The notes under the pieces: generated by a model
What the model saw: the letters and a program-made list of their open reading frames with translations, nothing else
What the model was told of the DNA's origin: nothing
The model's database searches: none
Origin: Rhizophagus prolifer
Taxonomy: Eukaryota; Glomeromycota; Glomeromycetes; Glomerales; Glomeraceae
Length of the DNA stretch: 64,000 bases
Assembly: GCA_019425655.1 (NCBI GenBank)
Contig: NQWY01033936.1
Location: 62,001-126,000, forward strand
Reading direction: 5' to 3'
Position numbers and translations under genes: made by a program
Part shown: piece by piece, positions 26,062 to 35,260 of the stretch
Layout: the number at the start of each line of letters is the position of its first letter
Position numbering within the stretch: position 1 is the stretch's first letter

Positions 26062-26558
26062 ATAAAATTTACACAGAGTAATTTAAGCAAATTAAACTAC
26101 CCCTACGATTGAAACGATAATCTATATTTTTAAAATACAAATAAAACTATATGTGTTAAAAAATAAAAGGGTTTAACCTTTCTTTCGAATTAAGAAGAAA
26201 ATCTAAAATTAATATAATACGCCTTATGCGAAATGTAATTTTTATCTGATATAAATCATAGTCTTATTTTTTAACAAAAGCCCAACTTATAGTACTTGGG
26301 CTTTTTTAATGATTTGCCACCTTTCGGGATTAATTATTGATCAACTCTCCACAATTTCATGTAATCTCTATTAATTCTAAAGCAGATAATATCTACTCTA
26401 ATCTAAAATTATTCTTACAATGACTCATACCCTATCCTACATACATACACTTAAGTAATTCGAGTATCTAAAAGCATCTTCCAAAGAATTTATCAAATCT
26501 ATATGCTCTTTCTTCACAATGACATGGGTTGTACCGCTATAACATTGGCTTATGTTCG
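26062..26558. other. Intergenic region with terminator
   Basis: About 500 bases without a gene. The only clear element is the hairpin at 26277-26306. The part from 26310 to 26558 shows nothing I can name. Confidence 0.5.
26277..26306 (+). terminator. Rho-independent terminator
   Basis: AAAAGCCCAA pairs with TTGGGCTTTT around a 10-base loop, followed by TT. Orientation fits the rightward hypothetical gene upstream. Confidence 0.75.
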
Positions 26559-27158
26559 CTAGCTCAAATCCAAATAACCAAATAAAGCTTTTTCAACTCG
26601 CTGCTGTAAATGATTTAAATCACTTTCCCCTGCTATACCTGCCGCGTTAATCATTCCTTTACTTAAAGCAATTACATCTTGCGCAGCTGTTTGTGCATGT
26701 GAAATGCCAGAGCGAATAAACAGATCAGAAATTATGGTTTCAAGCTCGTGTTGAAGTTCACTTTCTTCAAGGTCTTTGCCAATAATTTCAGAAGCAAACT
26801 CTAGTGTTCGTGCTAACTGCGGACGGCTCAATTGATGTTGCACAGCGGCATGTATCACGAGTTTTAATTTTTCTTTTAAGTCTGTGGCTTCATGTTGCTG
26901 TATGGCTTTAACGATACGGCTTGAAAGCTTGGCGCGCTCACATCGAATTAACTCGACGATTAAAGCGTCTTTAGATGGAAAGTATTGATATAAGCTGCCA
27001 ATGCTTACACCAGCAAGTTCAGCCACGGCATTTGTGTTAAATTCAGCAAAGCCTAAAGACTCCAGAATGCGAGCAGCCGCCTCTAAAATAGCTTCAAAGG
27101 TAGCCACTGAGCGTGCTTGACGCGGGCGTTTGCGTGGGTCTGGAAGTGTTTCTGACAT
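26559..27158 (-). CDS. TetR/AcrR-family regulator
   Basis: A 199-residue TetR-type repressor. The DNA-binding part is standard: FEAILEAAARILESLGFAEFNTNAVAELAGVSIGSLYQYFPSKDALI (about 22-68), after a basic arm RKRPRQARS. The ligand domain has no recognisable specificity. It is divergent from the darcynin gene, and the 120-base gap between them holds three overlapping inverted repeats that suit a repressor. The likely regulon is itself plus the darcynin gene. Confidence 0.88.
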   Translation of the reverse strand: MSETLPDPRKRPRQARSVATFEAILEAAARILESLGFAEFNTNAVAELAGVSIGSLYQYFPSKDALIVELIRCERAKLSSRIVKAIQQHEATDLKEKLKLVIHAAVQHQLSRPQLARTLEFASEIIGKDLEESELQHELETIISDLFIRSGISHAQTAAQDVIALSKGMINAAGIAGESDLNHLQQRVEKALFGYLDLS

Positions 27159-27182
27159 GGGCCGAAATGCGAGTATTTAATG

Positions 27183-27224
27183 TGAGCAATCACTCATATA
27201 CTGACTGAGTCATATTGATATGAC
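27183..27224. promoter_or_regulatory. Overlapping operator-like inverted repeats between tetR and darcynin gene
   Basis: Three palindromes in 42 bases: TGAG-N6-CTCA (27183-27196), TGACTGAGTCA (27202-27212), and GTCATATTGATATGAC (27209-27224, 7-bp arms round a TG centre). A TetR dimer site is the simplest reading. Confidence 0.6.
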
Positions 27225-27279
27225 AAGCAAATGCTGTCTTTTCAGTTGAACTACAATTCGGCCCAGTCATGGAGTGGTT

Positions 27280-27609
27280 ATGTCTAGAACCTATACTTTT
27301 TTTATCCATTTAAGAGCTTTACCTGCTTGGTTGGCGTTACCTCGTGAAAAGCGGGCTGAGTTTAGTGCACAGAAACTTGAGCCTATTTTTGAGAAGTACT
27401 CGACTGTAAAAGTTCGCTGGTATGACGTTGAAGCGTTTAGTACTAAAGCGAGTGATATTGCTGTGTTTGAAACGACATCTCTGCAAGATTATTATTTTGT
27501 GATTGATGCGATTCGAGACTCTGAATTTTGTACAGTGCCCTACTTTGAGTTTGTAGAGATTATTCCTGCAATTGAAGATGGGTATGTGGAGTATGAGGGT
27601 TCTTTATAG
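27280..27609 (+). CDS. Darcynin-family protein
   Basis: A 109-residue cytosolic protein beginning [28 protein letters not shown], which matches the darcynin family as I remember it: small, single-domain, ferredoxin-like in predicted fold (strand [10 protein letters not shown], helix, strand [11 protein letters not shown]) and of unknown function. I chose the ATG at 27280 because GGAG sits five bases before it; an in-frame GTG at 27274 is also possible. Probably repressed by the divergent TetR protein. Confidence 0.75.
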   Translation: MSRTYTFFIHLRALPAWLALPREKRAEFSAQKLEPIFEKYSTVKVRWYDVEAFSTKASDIAVFETTSLQDYYFVIDAIRDSEFCTVPYFEFVEIIPAIEDGYVEYEGSL

Positions 27610-27691
27610 AGGTTACGAGAATATTTTTATTCTTAGATAGCTAACAAATGATATGATTATGAGTAATAAAATCTATGAAAATTTATAATTA

Positions 27692-27726
27692 AATAAAAAG
27701 CTATTTAGTATAAATAGCTTTTTATT
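27692..27726. terminator. Bidirectional terminator after darcynin gene
   Basis: Perfect 16-bp inverted repeat (27692-27707 and 27711-27726), 3-base loop, with A-run and T-run arms. Also marks the right edge of ordinary sequence before the A/T-rich defence locus. Confidence 0.85.
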
Positions 27727-27894
27727 AAGAGATATAGAAAACTCAACTTGTACCTGGGATATCCGGATATTCCTGACTATCTATTAAAATATTATTATTC
27801 AGCTCAAAATTATATAAAACCTACTATTTTATTACATAGCAAACTAACTAAAAAATAAAGTAATAAATCCTATTTTCCAAGAAAAATATAAATC

Positions 27895-28104
27895 TTATGA
27901 ATCAGTTACGGGAGCAGCAACTCCAAATTTTTTGAGTTCAATAAATTTCGCACCCATTACCTCATTGGGAATCTTTCTTCTTAAAAGTTCAAAAAAATTT
28001 CTATCATGAGTAGAAATAATTATTTGTTTATTAAACCGAATAATTATACTTCGAATTAAATCAATAGTAGACAATATATTAATAGAATCCATCGATTGAA
28101 TTGG
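27895..28104 (-). pseudogene. Detached C-terminal end of the ABC ATPase
   Basis: In a different frame from the ATPase above, this stretch encodes PIQSMDSINILSTIDLIRSI and later QIIISTHDRNFFELL, the D-loop (SMD) and H-loop (STHD) that normally close a Zn-hook ABC ATPase. The frame continues to a stop at 27895. The bases that would code for the Walker B stretch just before PIQSMD are absent. So the remains of the domain are here but not in frame with the main part. Confidence 0.75.
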
Positions 28105-30973
28105 CAACTGCATGCAGTGCATTTGCCAAAAATACACTTAAACTTAAAATATTCATTTGTGCAGTACTAAAATAAAGAATAGGTGAGCTTATCTCTCCAT
28201 CATTATTCTTTATTACTATATTAAGTCCAGGCTTATCAACCAAAGTAATATCTAACAAAAAGTCAACATGCTTAAATTCAGGATGGGGATCGATTTTTTT
28301 ATAAATAGCATTAATTAAATCAGTAAAGAAAAATGAATTTACTCTTTCCTTTATTTGATCAACTATAGCATCTCGTTCGTTTGCTAAATATTTACATACT
28401 AGTTCATGATCTTCTATGCTTTTTTTTATGACTAACAATTCATTTTCTAATACAACCCTTTTCCTATATATTTCAAAACCTTTCAAATATTCCGAAAGAA
28501 GATTATATTTTTGATTTAAAGTTTTTAAATTATCTAATTTTTTATCAAGCTTTAAAAATCTATTAGAAATTTCTATCTCTAAAGAATCAATAGAAATATT
28601 TTTAGGAACATCAATAAGAAAACTAATTTCCTCATTAAAGCTTTTAATAGAAGCATTTAATTCTAAAAAATCTTTTTCAATTTTATTTTTTTCAACTTCC
28701 AATTCTGAAAAGTTTATCCATGTGCCTTCACTTATCATTTGAGAATGAATATTTTTTAACGTCTCAAGACAGAGCATACTTTCATTATTTTTGCTTTCTA
28801 TTTCATTTTTTATGCGACTTATCAAGTCATTACAATATTTAAGTAAATCGATATCAATAACATTTTCACTACTAGAAAAATCAAGAACACTTTTATATCT
28901 AACATCAGAAATTAAGGTAAAAAACTTATTATCTAATATTTGATTTTCCTTATCTTTTTCTACAAAACTATTATTAATTTCATTTAATTCTCTTTCAATA
29001 GATAAAATTTGGAGATCAATTTCTGAAGATTTTTTTCTTTTTTCATTAATTTCCGCTTCACTTCTCTCAACTAAAATATGCTTATCTAAAAACCAAACAC
29101 TTTCTTCTAATGAAAATTTTTGTTGTTCAATATTCTTTATTTCCAAGTTTATTTCATTTCTCTCAATATTAATAATATCAATTGTTTCAGTTAAAAAATT
29201 AATATTTTTTTGATAATTAAAAATCAAATTATCTCTAGTTTCCTTAACTTCAGTAATTATAGTATTTATTTCTTCTTTATATTCATTTTTCTTTTGAGAC
29301 AAATATGAAATTTTTTCAAAATTACTAGAAATCAAGGTAGAGATAATATTATTGTTAACTATTGCTTCTTTTAAATTTTGATTTGTTTCATGTTTCATAT
29401 GACACAATGGACATAAATCTGTCAAACTAAAATTAATAATTTCCAATCCTGTTGCCACTAATTTATCTTGTAAATTTAACTGTCGGGTTAATGCACTTTG
29501 AGTTTCAACTATAGTTTTCTCTTGGAAATCCAACTTAGAAATTTCACTAAAAATAAATTTGAGCTTCTCTATTTTTTGACTTTCAAATAACAATTGACTA
29601 GTATCAAAATTTAAAACAAACTCAGGTGTAATTTTCAAATTTTCTAATTCTTTTATTTTTACAATATCTTTATCCCGCAAAACACTATTATGATTAATTA
29701 AATGATCCTTTTGTAGAATATCTTCTTTTTTCTTAGCAACTAATTCACTTAAATTAATTATATTATTATAAACCTCATCACTTGAATTAATTTTTGAGTA
29801 TAAAAACTCTATTCTCTTTTTACAAGCATCAATCTCTTCAGTAAAGTTTTTTAATAATGCTTTTTTTTCATTAAAATTTATTATTCTTATTGCTTTATCT
29901 GCACTAATTTCTTTTTTCTTTTCATCTAAAAATTGAAGCTCTTGTTTTGTTTCATTATAAAATTGAATATTTTTTTCAATATTATAAATTTTTTCCAACT
30001 CAAGCAAATAATTTTTCAAATCCTCCTGACATCTTAAATATAATTTATTTAAATCCTGATATTTAATTGAATCCTCGTATCCTTTTTTTATTTTATGATA
30101 TCTTGGATTTTTCTCTTCTATTAATTTAAGATTGTTCTTTATAAATGGAATATCCATTTTAATTTTTAATAGTTTCTCTTTGTTTTCATTTACTTGTTGT
30201 AAACTGAAAAATATTTCATTAATACGTTTGATTATAGAAGAATTTAGCTCATATTCTTTATCTAATGAAAAGTTATTTTCTATACACTTAATTTCTTCAC
30301 CTCTTAAAATGAGCTCTTTAACTATTGAGTTAAATTGTTCTAGAATACTCATATCTACAGGTTTACTTAAATTATCTTTTAAATTTTTCTCATCTGCCTT
30401 TAATTTTAGTAAAATAGAATTATTATCATTAATAAGTATAGTTAATTTTTTGCGTGCTGCTTCAATATCTTTACCAAAATAATCCATAAACTGTAAGTAT
30501 CTATCTTCAGGTTTTGTTTCTTTCAGAAATCTATCTATTGCATCTTGACTCAGAATTACCTGACTAAAATATTGATTTTCAATTTTTTTATTTCTTGGTA
30601 TATCTTTTGAATCTGATCTTGGTATTTTAAGGCTTCTATTAAAAATTTGATTGGTAGAAGAAATATTAACGAATGTTGAAAGCTTTTTATTAACATCTTT
30701 ATTTCGAAGAATTTTTTGTCCCACACCTTCTTGTTTTGTACATCTAGCAGCAGTTTCGATAATTTTTTTATTATGTTCACCTGAAATACGTTCAACATTA
30801 TTGGTAATTCCCCATTCAACAGCATCATAGAAAGAACTTTTACCGAAGCCATTAGGAGCATAAATACCTACAAAATTAGAAGGTTCATTATTAGAAAGAT
30901 TGAAATCAAAAGTTCCATCTTCCTTGGTTTTATAAGCACGAAAAGCTTGAATTTCTACTTTCTTAATTTTCAT
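28079..30973 (-). CDS. Zn-hook ABC/SMC-like ATPase of an ABC-three-component defence system (truncated)
   Basis: A 964-codon frame of the Rad50/SbcC-like class. Walker A is GIYAPNGFGKSSF at 36-48; long coiled coils flank a zinc-hook CPLC at 521-524; the ABC signature FSTAQ is at 935-939. The frame stops at 28079, right after the signature helix, before Walker B; D-loop and H-loop remain in another frame. As written it should not hydrolyse ATP normally. It begins with ATGA overlap to the middle-component stop, last gene of the four-gene operon. A natural short form or a sequencing error are the alternatives to inactivation. Confidence 0.85.
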   Translation of the reverse strand: MKIKKVEIQAFRAYKTKEDGTFDFNLSNNEPSNFVGIYAPNGFGKSSFYDAVEWGITNNVERISGEHNKKIIETAARCTKQEGVGQKILRNKDVNKKLSTFVNISSTNQIFNRSLKIPRSDSKDIPRNKKIENQYFSQVILSQDAIDRFLKETKPEDRYLQFMDYFGKDIEAARKKLTILINDNNSILLKLKADEKNLKDNLSKPVDMSILEQFNSIVKELILRGEEIKCIENNFSLDKEYELNSSIIKRINEIFFSLQQVNENKEKLLKIKMDIPFIKNNLKLIEEKNPRYHKIKKGYEDSIKYQDLNKLYLRCQEDLKNYLLELEKIYNIEKNIQFYNETKQELQFLDEKKKEISADKAIRIINFNEKKALLKNFTEEIDACKKRIEFLYSKINSSDEVYNNIINLSELVAKKKEDILQKDHLINHNSVLRDKDIVKIKELENLKITPEFVLNFDTSQLLFESQKIEKLKFIFSEISKLDFQEKTIVETQSALTRQLNLQDKLVATGLEIINFSLTDLCPLCHMKHETNQNLKEAIVNNNIISTLISSNFEKISYLSQKKNEYKEEINTIITEVKETRDNLIFNYQKNINFLTETIDIINIERNEINLEIKNIEQQKFSLEESVWFLDKHILVERSEAEINEKRKKSSEIDLQILSIERELNEINNSFVEKDKENQILDNKFFTLISDVRYKSVLDFSSSENVIDIDLLKYCNDLISRIKNEIESKNNESMLCLETLKNIHSQMISEGTWINFSELEVEKNKIEKDFLELNASIKSFNEEISFLIDVPKNISIDSLEIEISNRFLKLDKKLDNLKTLNQKYNLLSEYLKGFEIYRKRVVLENELLVIKKSIEDHELVCKYLANERDAIVDQIKERVNSFFFTDLINAIYKKIDPHPEFKHVDFLLDITLVDKPGLNIVIKNNDGEISSPILYFSTAQMNILSLSVFLANALHAVANSIDGFY

Positions 30974-31506
30974 TTGTTACTCAATTGATTTACTAGTTTC
31001 TTTATGAGATCAGCACGTTTATTTTTTGCAACATTACTAGATTCTAGAGGAATAGAATCAATTAAAAATTGTGCATCAGAATTAATTTTAAAACTATGAT
31101 GTTTAGCTTTCTTGTTTAACTCAAGATCTGCACCTAAGAGATAATTATCAAGTATTTCTTCAACTTCTTCAATATTTGGAAGAGTTTTAAGATTATCAAT
31201 AACTACTTTTCTTGCAGTATATGTATCATTCTCTATTAAATATTTATCCCATTGCGTTAGTTCTTCTATACAAATAAATATTATATATACATTCCATCTG
31301 GCTAGTTCAAATGTAGGTTGATAATAACCTGATATTAAGTTTTGTATAGTCTCCCAATTTTTTTCTATAGTTATTTTATTTTTAAAACGACATACAAAAC
31401 ATGACATATAACTAAGAGGGTCATCTGATATAAATAGATCAAAATCACCTTCTTGAATCTGTGACTTTAAATAACTTAAATCTGTTTTTTTATTTAATAA
31501 TTTCAT
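30970..31506 (-). CDS. ABC-three-component middle component
   Basis: A 178-residue protein (start MKLLNKKTDLSYLK at 31506; a longer start at 31548 reads through the preceding gene and lacks a ribosome site). It has the look of the ABC-3C middle-component families: a small, mostly helical adaptor lying directly before the Zn-hook ATPase, with a conserved-looking centre YYQPTFELARWNVYIIFICIEEL and a lysine-rich end. It overlaps the protease gene by 17 bases and the ATPase by four. Its assumed role is to link ATPase sensor to effector; family call depends mainly on position and size. Confidence 0.65.
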   Translation of the reverse strand: MKLLNKKTDLSYLKSQIQEGDFDLFISDDPLSYMSCFVCRFKNKITIEKNWETIQNLISGYYQPTFELARWNVYIIFICIEELTQWDKYLIENDTYTARKVVIDNLKTLPNIEEVEEILDNYLLGADLELNKKAKHHSFKINSDAQFLIDSIPLESSNVAKNKRADLIKKLVNQLSNK

Positions 31507-32788
31507 TAAATGAATCTCTAAAATATTGCAACAATAAAGAAGCTCCATTTAAATTGGCAAACTCCTCTTCTTTTTTCACTACACATTCTTTTGTAAGAGG
31601 TACATAGTGACGTAATACGAAACTTTTATAGATTTCATTAGACTGTGGGCTATTTATTTGGATAAATGAACCAGAATTTGGTACTGTTGAAATATTAGGA
31701 ATTACTTTATCTACCTGAAAGTCTTCAGGTAATAGGTCAGCTCCTTTCTCTGGTGTTACAATAACTAGTGTTCCTCTTTCATCAAGAATTCTTCTAGCTA
31801 TTGTAAGTATTTCTCTTAAACGGCCAATCCAATTACGATCACTATTTGAATACAAAATTCGCCTTTTCCGTTCTAAACCTTTAATATAATCAAGATCTAT
31901 CTTTTCAGCATCATCAATTAATACGCATATTATCAAAAATTCAAAGTATGCAATCCAAAGGTCTCTTTCTTCTATTTCACTTGGATTCTCATAAGAGATA
32001 AGTAAATCATTTTTATATTTCTCCATTAACTCATATGGAGAAGGCATTCCACTAGTAACTAATCGGTCTGCAACCTGTAATAAAGCCACTTGAAGATTCT
32101 TAATATTATTTGGTTCTACTACATTAAATTTAAAAATATCTTTATTAAATCTTGAGAAACATTCCAAAAATGGTGGTGCAATAGGTTTTAGCTGTTGACT
32201 AGTGATAATTTCTAAAAAAATTTTTAAACCACGCGCTCTAATTCTACTATATTGTTGATCTTCTGGTGTATTATCCATTCTATATTCTATACCAACTAAA
32301 TATGGAATATTTTCTTTAATATAGTATATCCCACCGCCTGACATTCCTTCAATATTTTCATGACTTGGTGAACCATCAAGATTAACCACTATAAAATTTT
32401 CATTATTACTTACCATTTTTCCATTATATTGTTTAAATGAATTATCAGTTTGTCTTTCCTCTCCTGGATAACCTACTAATGTCATATTTGCGTTGTATTC
32501 TAAAGAATTTATATCTAATGTAAATTGTCCGATACAACTTACATATTCAACTTGTATAATGGCACAATCATAATTTTCATCATCAGTATATTTTGGATGA
32601 CGATTTATACTTAATATTTTTAAATTATTTCCTTTTGAATCTGTAATTTTATTTTCAGCATCATTTTCAACTAAAGTATGAGCGCAGGTTAAAATATAAG
32701 AATATTCTTTAGATATTGTATTAACTACAACTCCACTACCATTATTTACTTTCACACTAGTATTTTTTAAACTTTCAGATAGTGTCAT
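31490..32788 (-). CDS. Trypsin-like serine protease, ABC-3C effector
   Basis: A 432-residue protein with an N-terminal trypsin-fold protease: catalytic H37 in ILTCAHTLV, D74 in NYDCAIIQV and S150 in EGMSGGGIYY, all intact and correctly spaced. Residues 210-430 form a helical C-terminal domain of the type attached to effectors in ABC-three-component systems (for example ERDLWIAYFEFLIICVLIDD). No signal peptide, so it acts in the cytosol. It lies one base downstream of the MBL gene stop. In such systems the protease is thought to be unleashed on phage infection. Confidence 0.83.
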   Translation of the reverse strand: MTLSESLKNTSVKVNNGSGVVVNTISKEYSYILTCAHTLVENDAENKITDSKGNNLKILSINRHPKYTDDENYDCAIIQVEYVSCIGQFTLDINSLEYNANMTLVGYPGEERQTDNSFKQYNGKMVSNNENFIVVNLDGSPSHENIEGMSGGGIYYIKENIPYLVGIEYRMDNTPEDQQYSRIRARGLKIFLEIITSQQLKPIAPPFLECFSRFNKDIFKFNVVEPNNIKNLQVALLQVADRLVTSGMPSPYELMEKYKNDLLISYENPSEIEERDLWIAYFEFLIICVLIDDAEKIDLDYIKGLERKRRILYSNSDRNWIGRLREILTIARRILDERGTLVIVTPEKGADLLPEDFQVDKVIPNISTVPNSGSFIQINSPQSNEIYKSFVLRHYVPLTKECVVKKEEEFANLNGASLLLQYFRDSFNEIIK

Positions 32789-32789
32789 T

Positions 32790-33839
32790 TTAAAACCTAA
32801 CTTCCTTATCTAATACTTCAAAACGACTATAAAACTCTTCTTCTTCAGGTAGTAAAATTGATTTGCATACAGACTCATAATTAAAGCAAATTTTCCCATT
32901 ACTATTTTCTAAAATTCTCGCAATTGTTCTTTTATCTGGAAGGCCATGCCTTTTCCCATTTGTCGAAATAATAAATTTATCTGATTTTATATAAGCGAGT
33001 AAATTATTACTCGTATTATATTGACTACCATGATGAGATATTTTTACAAAATCTACTTCTAACTTATTATTACTACTATAACCAAGTGCAGCTAATTCTC
33101 TAATTACAACATCCTCATGTGAATCTCCTAAAAATAGCAGCTTTCTACTATCTACCTCTAAAATAAAAGCTATAGAACTTCCATTCGCTATTGATATATC
33201 CTTGATAAATCTATCATTTTCTAAAATTTTTTTAAGTGTTAATGAATAATCAGTATTAGCGCTTGCTGTCACTGCACTACTTTCATCTACTGGCCAAATG
33301 CATAAAAGTTTACGTAATTTTTCTTCATTGGGGGAGAGTATTCTGAATTTAAAAGGACCTATATCAATAACCTGTCCAGCAATAATTAAGGAAGCTCTTT
33401 TACATCCGATTTCCTCTAATAAGGTTTCTAGATTTTTGCCCTGCTGCACACTGGTGGTAGGAGAGATACTATTAATATAAATATTATTTTGGGGAATTTC
33501 TTTTTCATTAAAATGGTCAGTAATTAGTTTTGATGAATTAAACCAAACCGATTTAACCATTTTCTGTAAGTAGTCTTGTGCTTTAAATGCTTTGAGTAAT
33601 CCAGCAATATGATCATCATCAATATGTGTTAATATCAATAAATCTATCAACTCACCTTTATTCTTAAGCTCATCAAGTAATAGGCAAAGATCTCCTTTTA
33701 TCCTATCAGATGGCCCCGATTTGAACGTGGCACTAGGTCCTCCATCTATTAAAATATTAAACACGGACTCATCAGTGCAATAGCTTATGAAAATACTGTC
33801 CCCATGCTTAGCTTTTAATATCCGGATACTAATACTCAC
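32790..33839 (-). CDS. Metallo-beta-lactamase-fold hydrolase (ComEC-like)
   Basis: A 349-residue MBL-fold protein, cytosolic. The metal motif is HIDDDH (H72, D74, D76, H77) in LILTHIDDDHIAGLL, the HxDxDH variant typical of the ComEC/Rec2 type rather than HxHxDH of glyoxalase II. FLGDSHED and KISHHGSQYNTS are further metal or active-site elements. The start is GTG at 33839 with GGGGG eight bases upstream. ComEC-type MBL proteins are nucleases or phosphodiesterases. It is first in the operon and is likely a second effector or regulator. Confidence 0.82.
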   Translation of the reverse strand: MSISIRILKAKHGDSIFISYCTDESVFNILIDGGPSATFKSGPSDRIKGDLCLLLDELKNKGELIDLLILTHIDDDHIAGLLKAFKAQDYLQKMVKSVWFNSSKLITDHFNEKEIPQNNIYINSISPTTSVQQGKNLETLLEEIGCKRASLIIAGQVIDIGPFKFRILSPNEEKLRKLLCIWPVDESSAVTASANTDYSLTLKKILENDRFIKDISIANGSSIAFILEVDSRKLLFLGDSHEDVVIRELAALGYSSNNKLEVDFVKISHHGSQYNTSNNLLAYIKSDKFIISTNGKRHGLPDKRTIARILENSNGKICFNYESVCKSILLPEEEEFYSRFEVLDKEVRF

Positions 33840-34028
33840 CTACATACCCCCTACCCTATAAAGAAGATCAAGTTATTTCTAAGAAACAAAGAGCATAGAC
33901 CAAATTATATTTTCACAAACATCATAAGAAGATGTCTTTTTTAAATTTTAATTAGCATATTATATTCTCCTAATCGCTCAAGACACTTATTCACCACAAA
34001 TAACCTCTTTCTTTTTTCAACTCATCCC

Positions 34029-34586
34029 TCAGTTCCCCCTCCCCCAAAACCACTCCAACACCTCATCCCGCTCATCCAAACTGTTAGAGCTTAAAACCTG
34101 TAGCAGCAAACCATCGATCAGGTTGACCACCATATTGGCATCAAATTTTGGCTCGCGAGTTTCTCCGCTAAAAATCAGGTCAAAAATTTCATGGCGCAGC
34201 CACTTTCGGTATTCAACCGCCATGTTGTAAGCCTTCGGATAAAGCAGTTTTATTTCAAAAATAGCTTTAAGTAAAAGGTTATACAGGCTGCTCAAATTGG
34301 TATGTAAGACAATAATTGCTTTGAGTTTGTCTTTTGAAGTGTAGTAACGGTTTGAGTAAATGATGGAGAGTACTGCTTCTTTCAGCAGGCTTTTTTGAAA
34401 GGCGATGCACATTTCAATTAAGCGTTCTTTCGAGTGGAAATAGTTATAAAGCGTACCTTTGGCGATTTTGGTTTCTTTAGCAATCAGGTCGATGCCTGCA
34501 TTGTGGAACCCATGCGTTGTAATGAGTTGTATGGTGGTTTGAACAGCCAGTAATTTTTTGGAAGAGGTTTCTAAGTAGTTTTGCAT
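34029..34586 (-). CDS. TetR/AcrR-family regulator
   Basis: A 185-residue TetR repressor: SKKLLAVQTTIQLITTHGFHNAGIDLIAKETKIAKGTLYNYFHSKERLIEMCIAF is the helix-turn-helix at 10-64. No known ligand. It lies between the defence operon and the RNA arrays and is transcribed alone. Its target genes are not evident. The base composition is closer to the chromosome than that of the defence genes, so it probably belongs to the old chromosome and marks the island's right edge. Confidence 0.87.
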   Translation of the reverse strand: MQNYLETSSKKLLAVQTTIQLITTHGFHNAGIDLIAKETKIAKGTLYNYFHSKERLIEMCIAFQKSLLKEAVLSIIYSNRYYTSKDKLKAIIVLHTNLSSLYNLLLKAIFEIKLLYPKAYNMAVEYRKWLRHEIFDLIFSGETREPKFDANMVVNLIDGLLLQVLSSNSLDERDEVLEWFWGRGN

Positions 34587-34633
34587 AGTTTTACCGTTTT
34601 AAGTTCTTGTTGTTTCTGCATGAGATAAAAAGC

Positions 34634-34665
34634 CTGTGCCCTTTTTGGGAGAAAAAAAGGCACAG
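34634..34665. other. Strong isolated hairpin
   Basis: CTGTGCC and a T-run pair with an A-run and GGCACAG across a 5-base loop. Near-perfect 12-13-bp stem, in front of the TetR gene start. Could be a terminator or the start of an RNA; no T-run follows outside the stem. Confidence 0.5.
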
Positions 34666-34874
34666 CAAAGCCGCAAGACAGTGCTTGGCACATCTCAAGT
34701 TTTGTTGTTGCTAAGTTTTAAGTAAAAATGACGTAAAGCCTGAAAACCCTATGGCGTTCAAGCTGCTGTAATTTTTTAAGCTGTATCGTTATAGCTTTTG
34801 GCACTCAAGGCCAATAAATGATGGATGTGCATAGCCAACTCCTAATTTTGGGAGTTCTGCCAGACATTAAAATT

Positions 34875-34955
34875 ATGGTGGCAGAACGGAAGCGGGTTAG
34901 CAGACTTGGTAATACACAAGCACACCCGAAGGTGTCCCACTCCCGTCCTACCGCT
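34875..34955 (+). ncRNA. C4-antisense-like structured RNA, unit 1 (array A)
   Basis: Three-stem layout: a long closing stem (GGTGGCAGAACGGAAGCGGG against CCCACTCCCGTCCTACC), and two inner hairpins, CTTG/CAAG and ACACC/GGTGT. It keeps the conserved linker AGCAGACT. Compensated differences from the other units in both stems indicate that the RNA fold is selected. I believe this is the C4-like small RNA group known from Acinetobacter; the family name is from memory. Confidence 0.6.
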
Positions 34956-35020
34956 ACGGGAGGAGACGAGAAGCTTACACACAAGACTATTCCTCAGAAG
35001 GAATAATTCTGATGCGGTAT

Positions 35021-35095
35021 TACAAGCGGTCTGCTAAAACCGGCTGGCAATATGGCCAGCACGCAAAGCATAATCTGAGAGTTTGGATGTGTCAA
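35021..35095 (+). ncRNA. Degenerate C4-like unit (array A)
   Basis: GCTGGC/GCCAGC hairpin (35043-35060) followed by ACGC, the same order as in complete units, but the outer stem is poor and the second hairpin is eroded. It ends in TTTGGATGTGTCAATG, resembling the 3' end of array B. The motif GGTCTGCTAAAACC just before it is nearly the reverse complement of GGGTTAGCAGAC in unit 1. Confidence 0.4.
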
Positions 35096-35260
35096 TGTCG
35101 CTTTTATGACAAGTATTTAAATTTCTTATTGTTTTTCATTAGATTATCTTAATTATTATTTTAGATATTATATTTAATTGTATTTTTAAGCCATTGTGTA
35201 TTACTGACTATATACGGAACAGATTAAGTTAATTAAATTTTAATTGATCACTGTTAAGTA

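Noticed and set aside
27753-27772. Tandem GGATATCC-like words after the darcynin gene
   Set aside because: Short and isolated; no partner copy or gene that would give it meaning.
30132-30482. 116-codon frame on the plus strand inside the ATPase gene
   Set aside because: Shadow of the A/T-rich coiled-coil coding region on the other strand.
34818-35006. 62-codon open frame across RNA array A
   Set aside because: It follows the structured repeat; no ribosome site and no protein-like composition.
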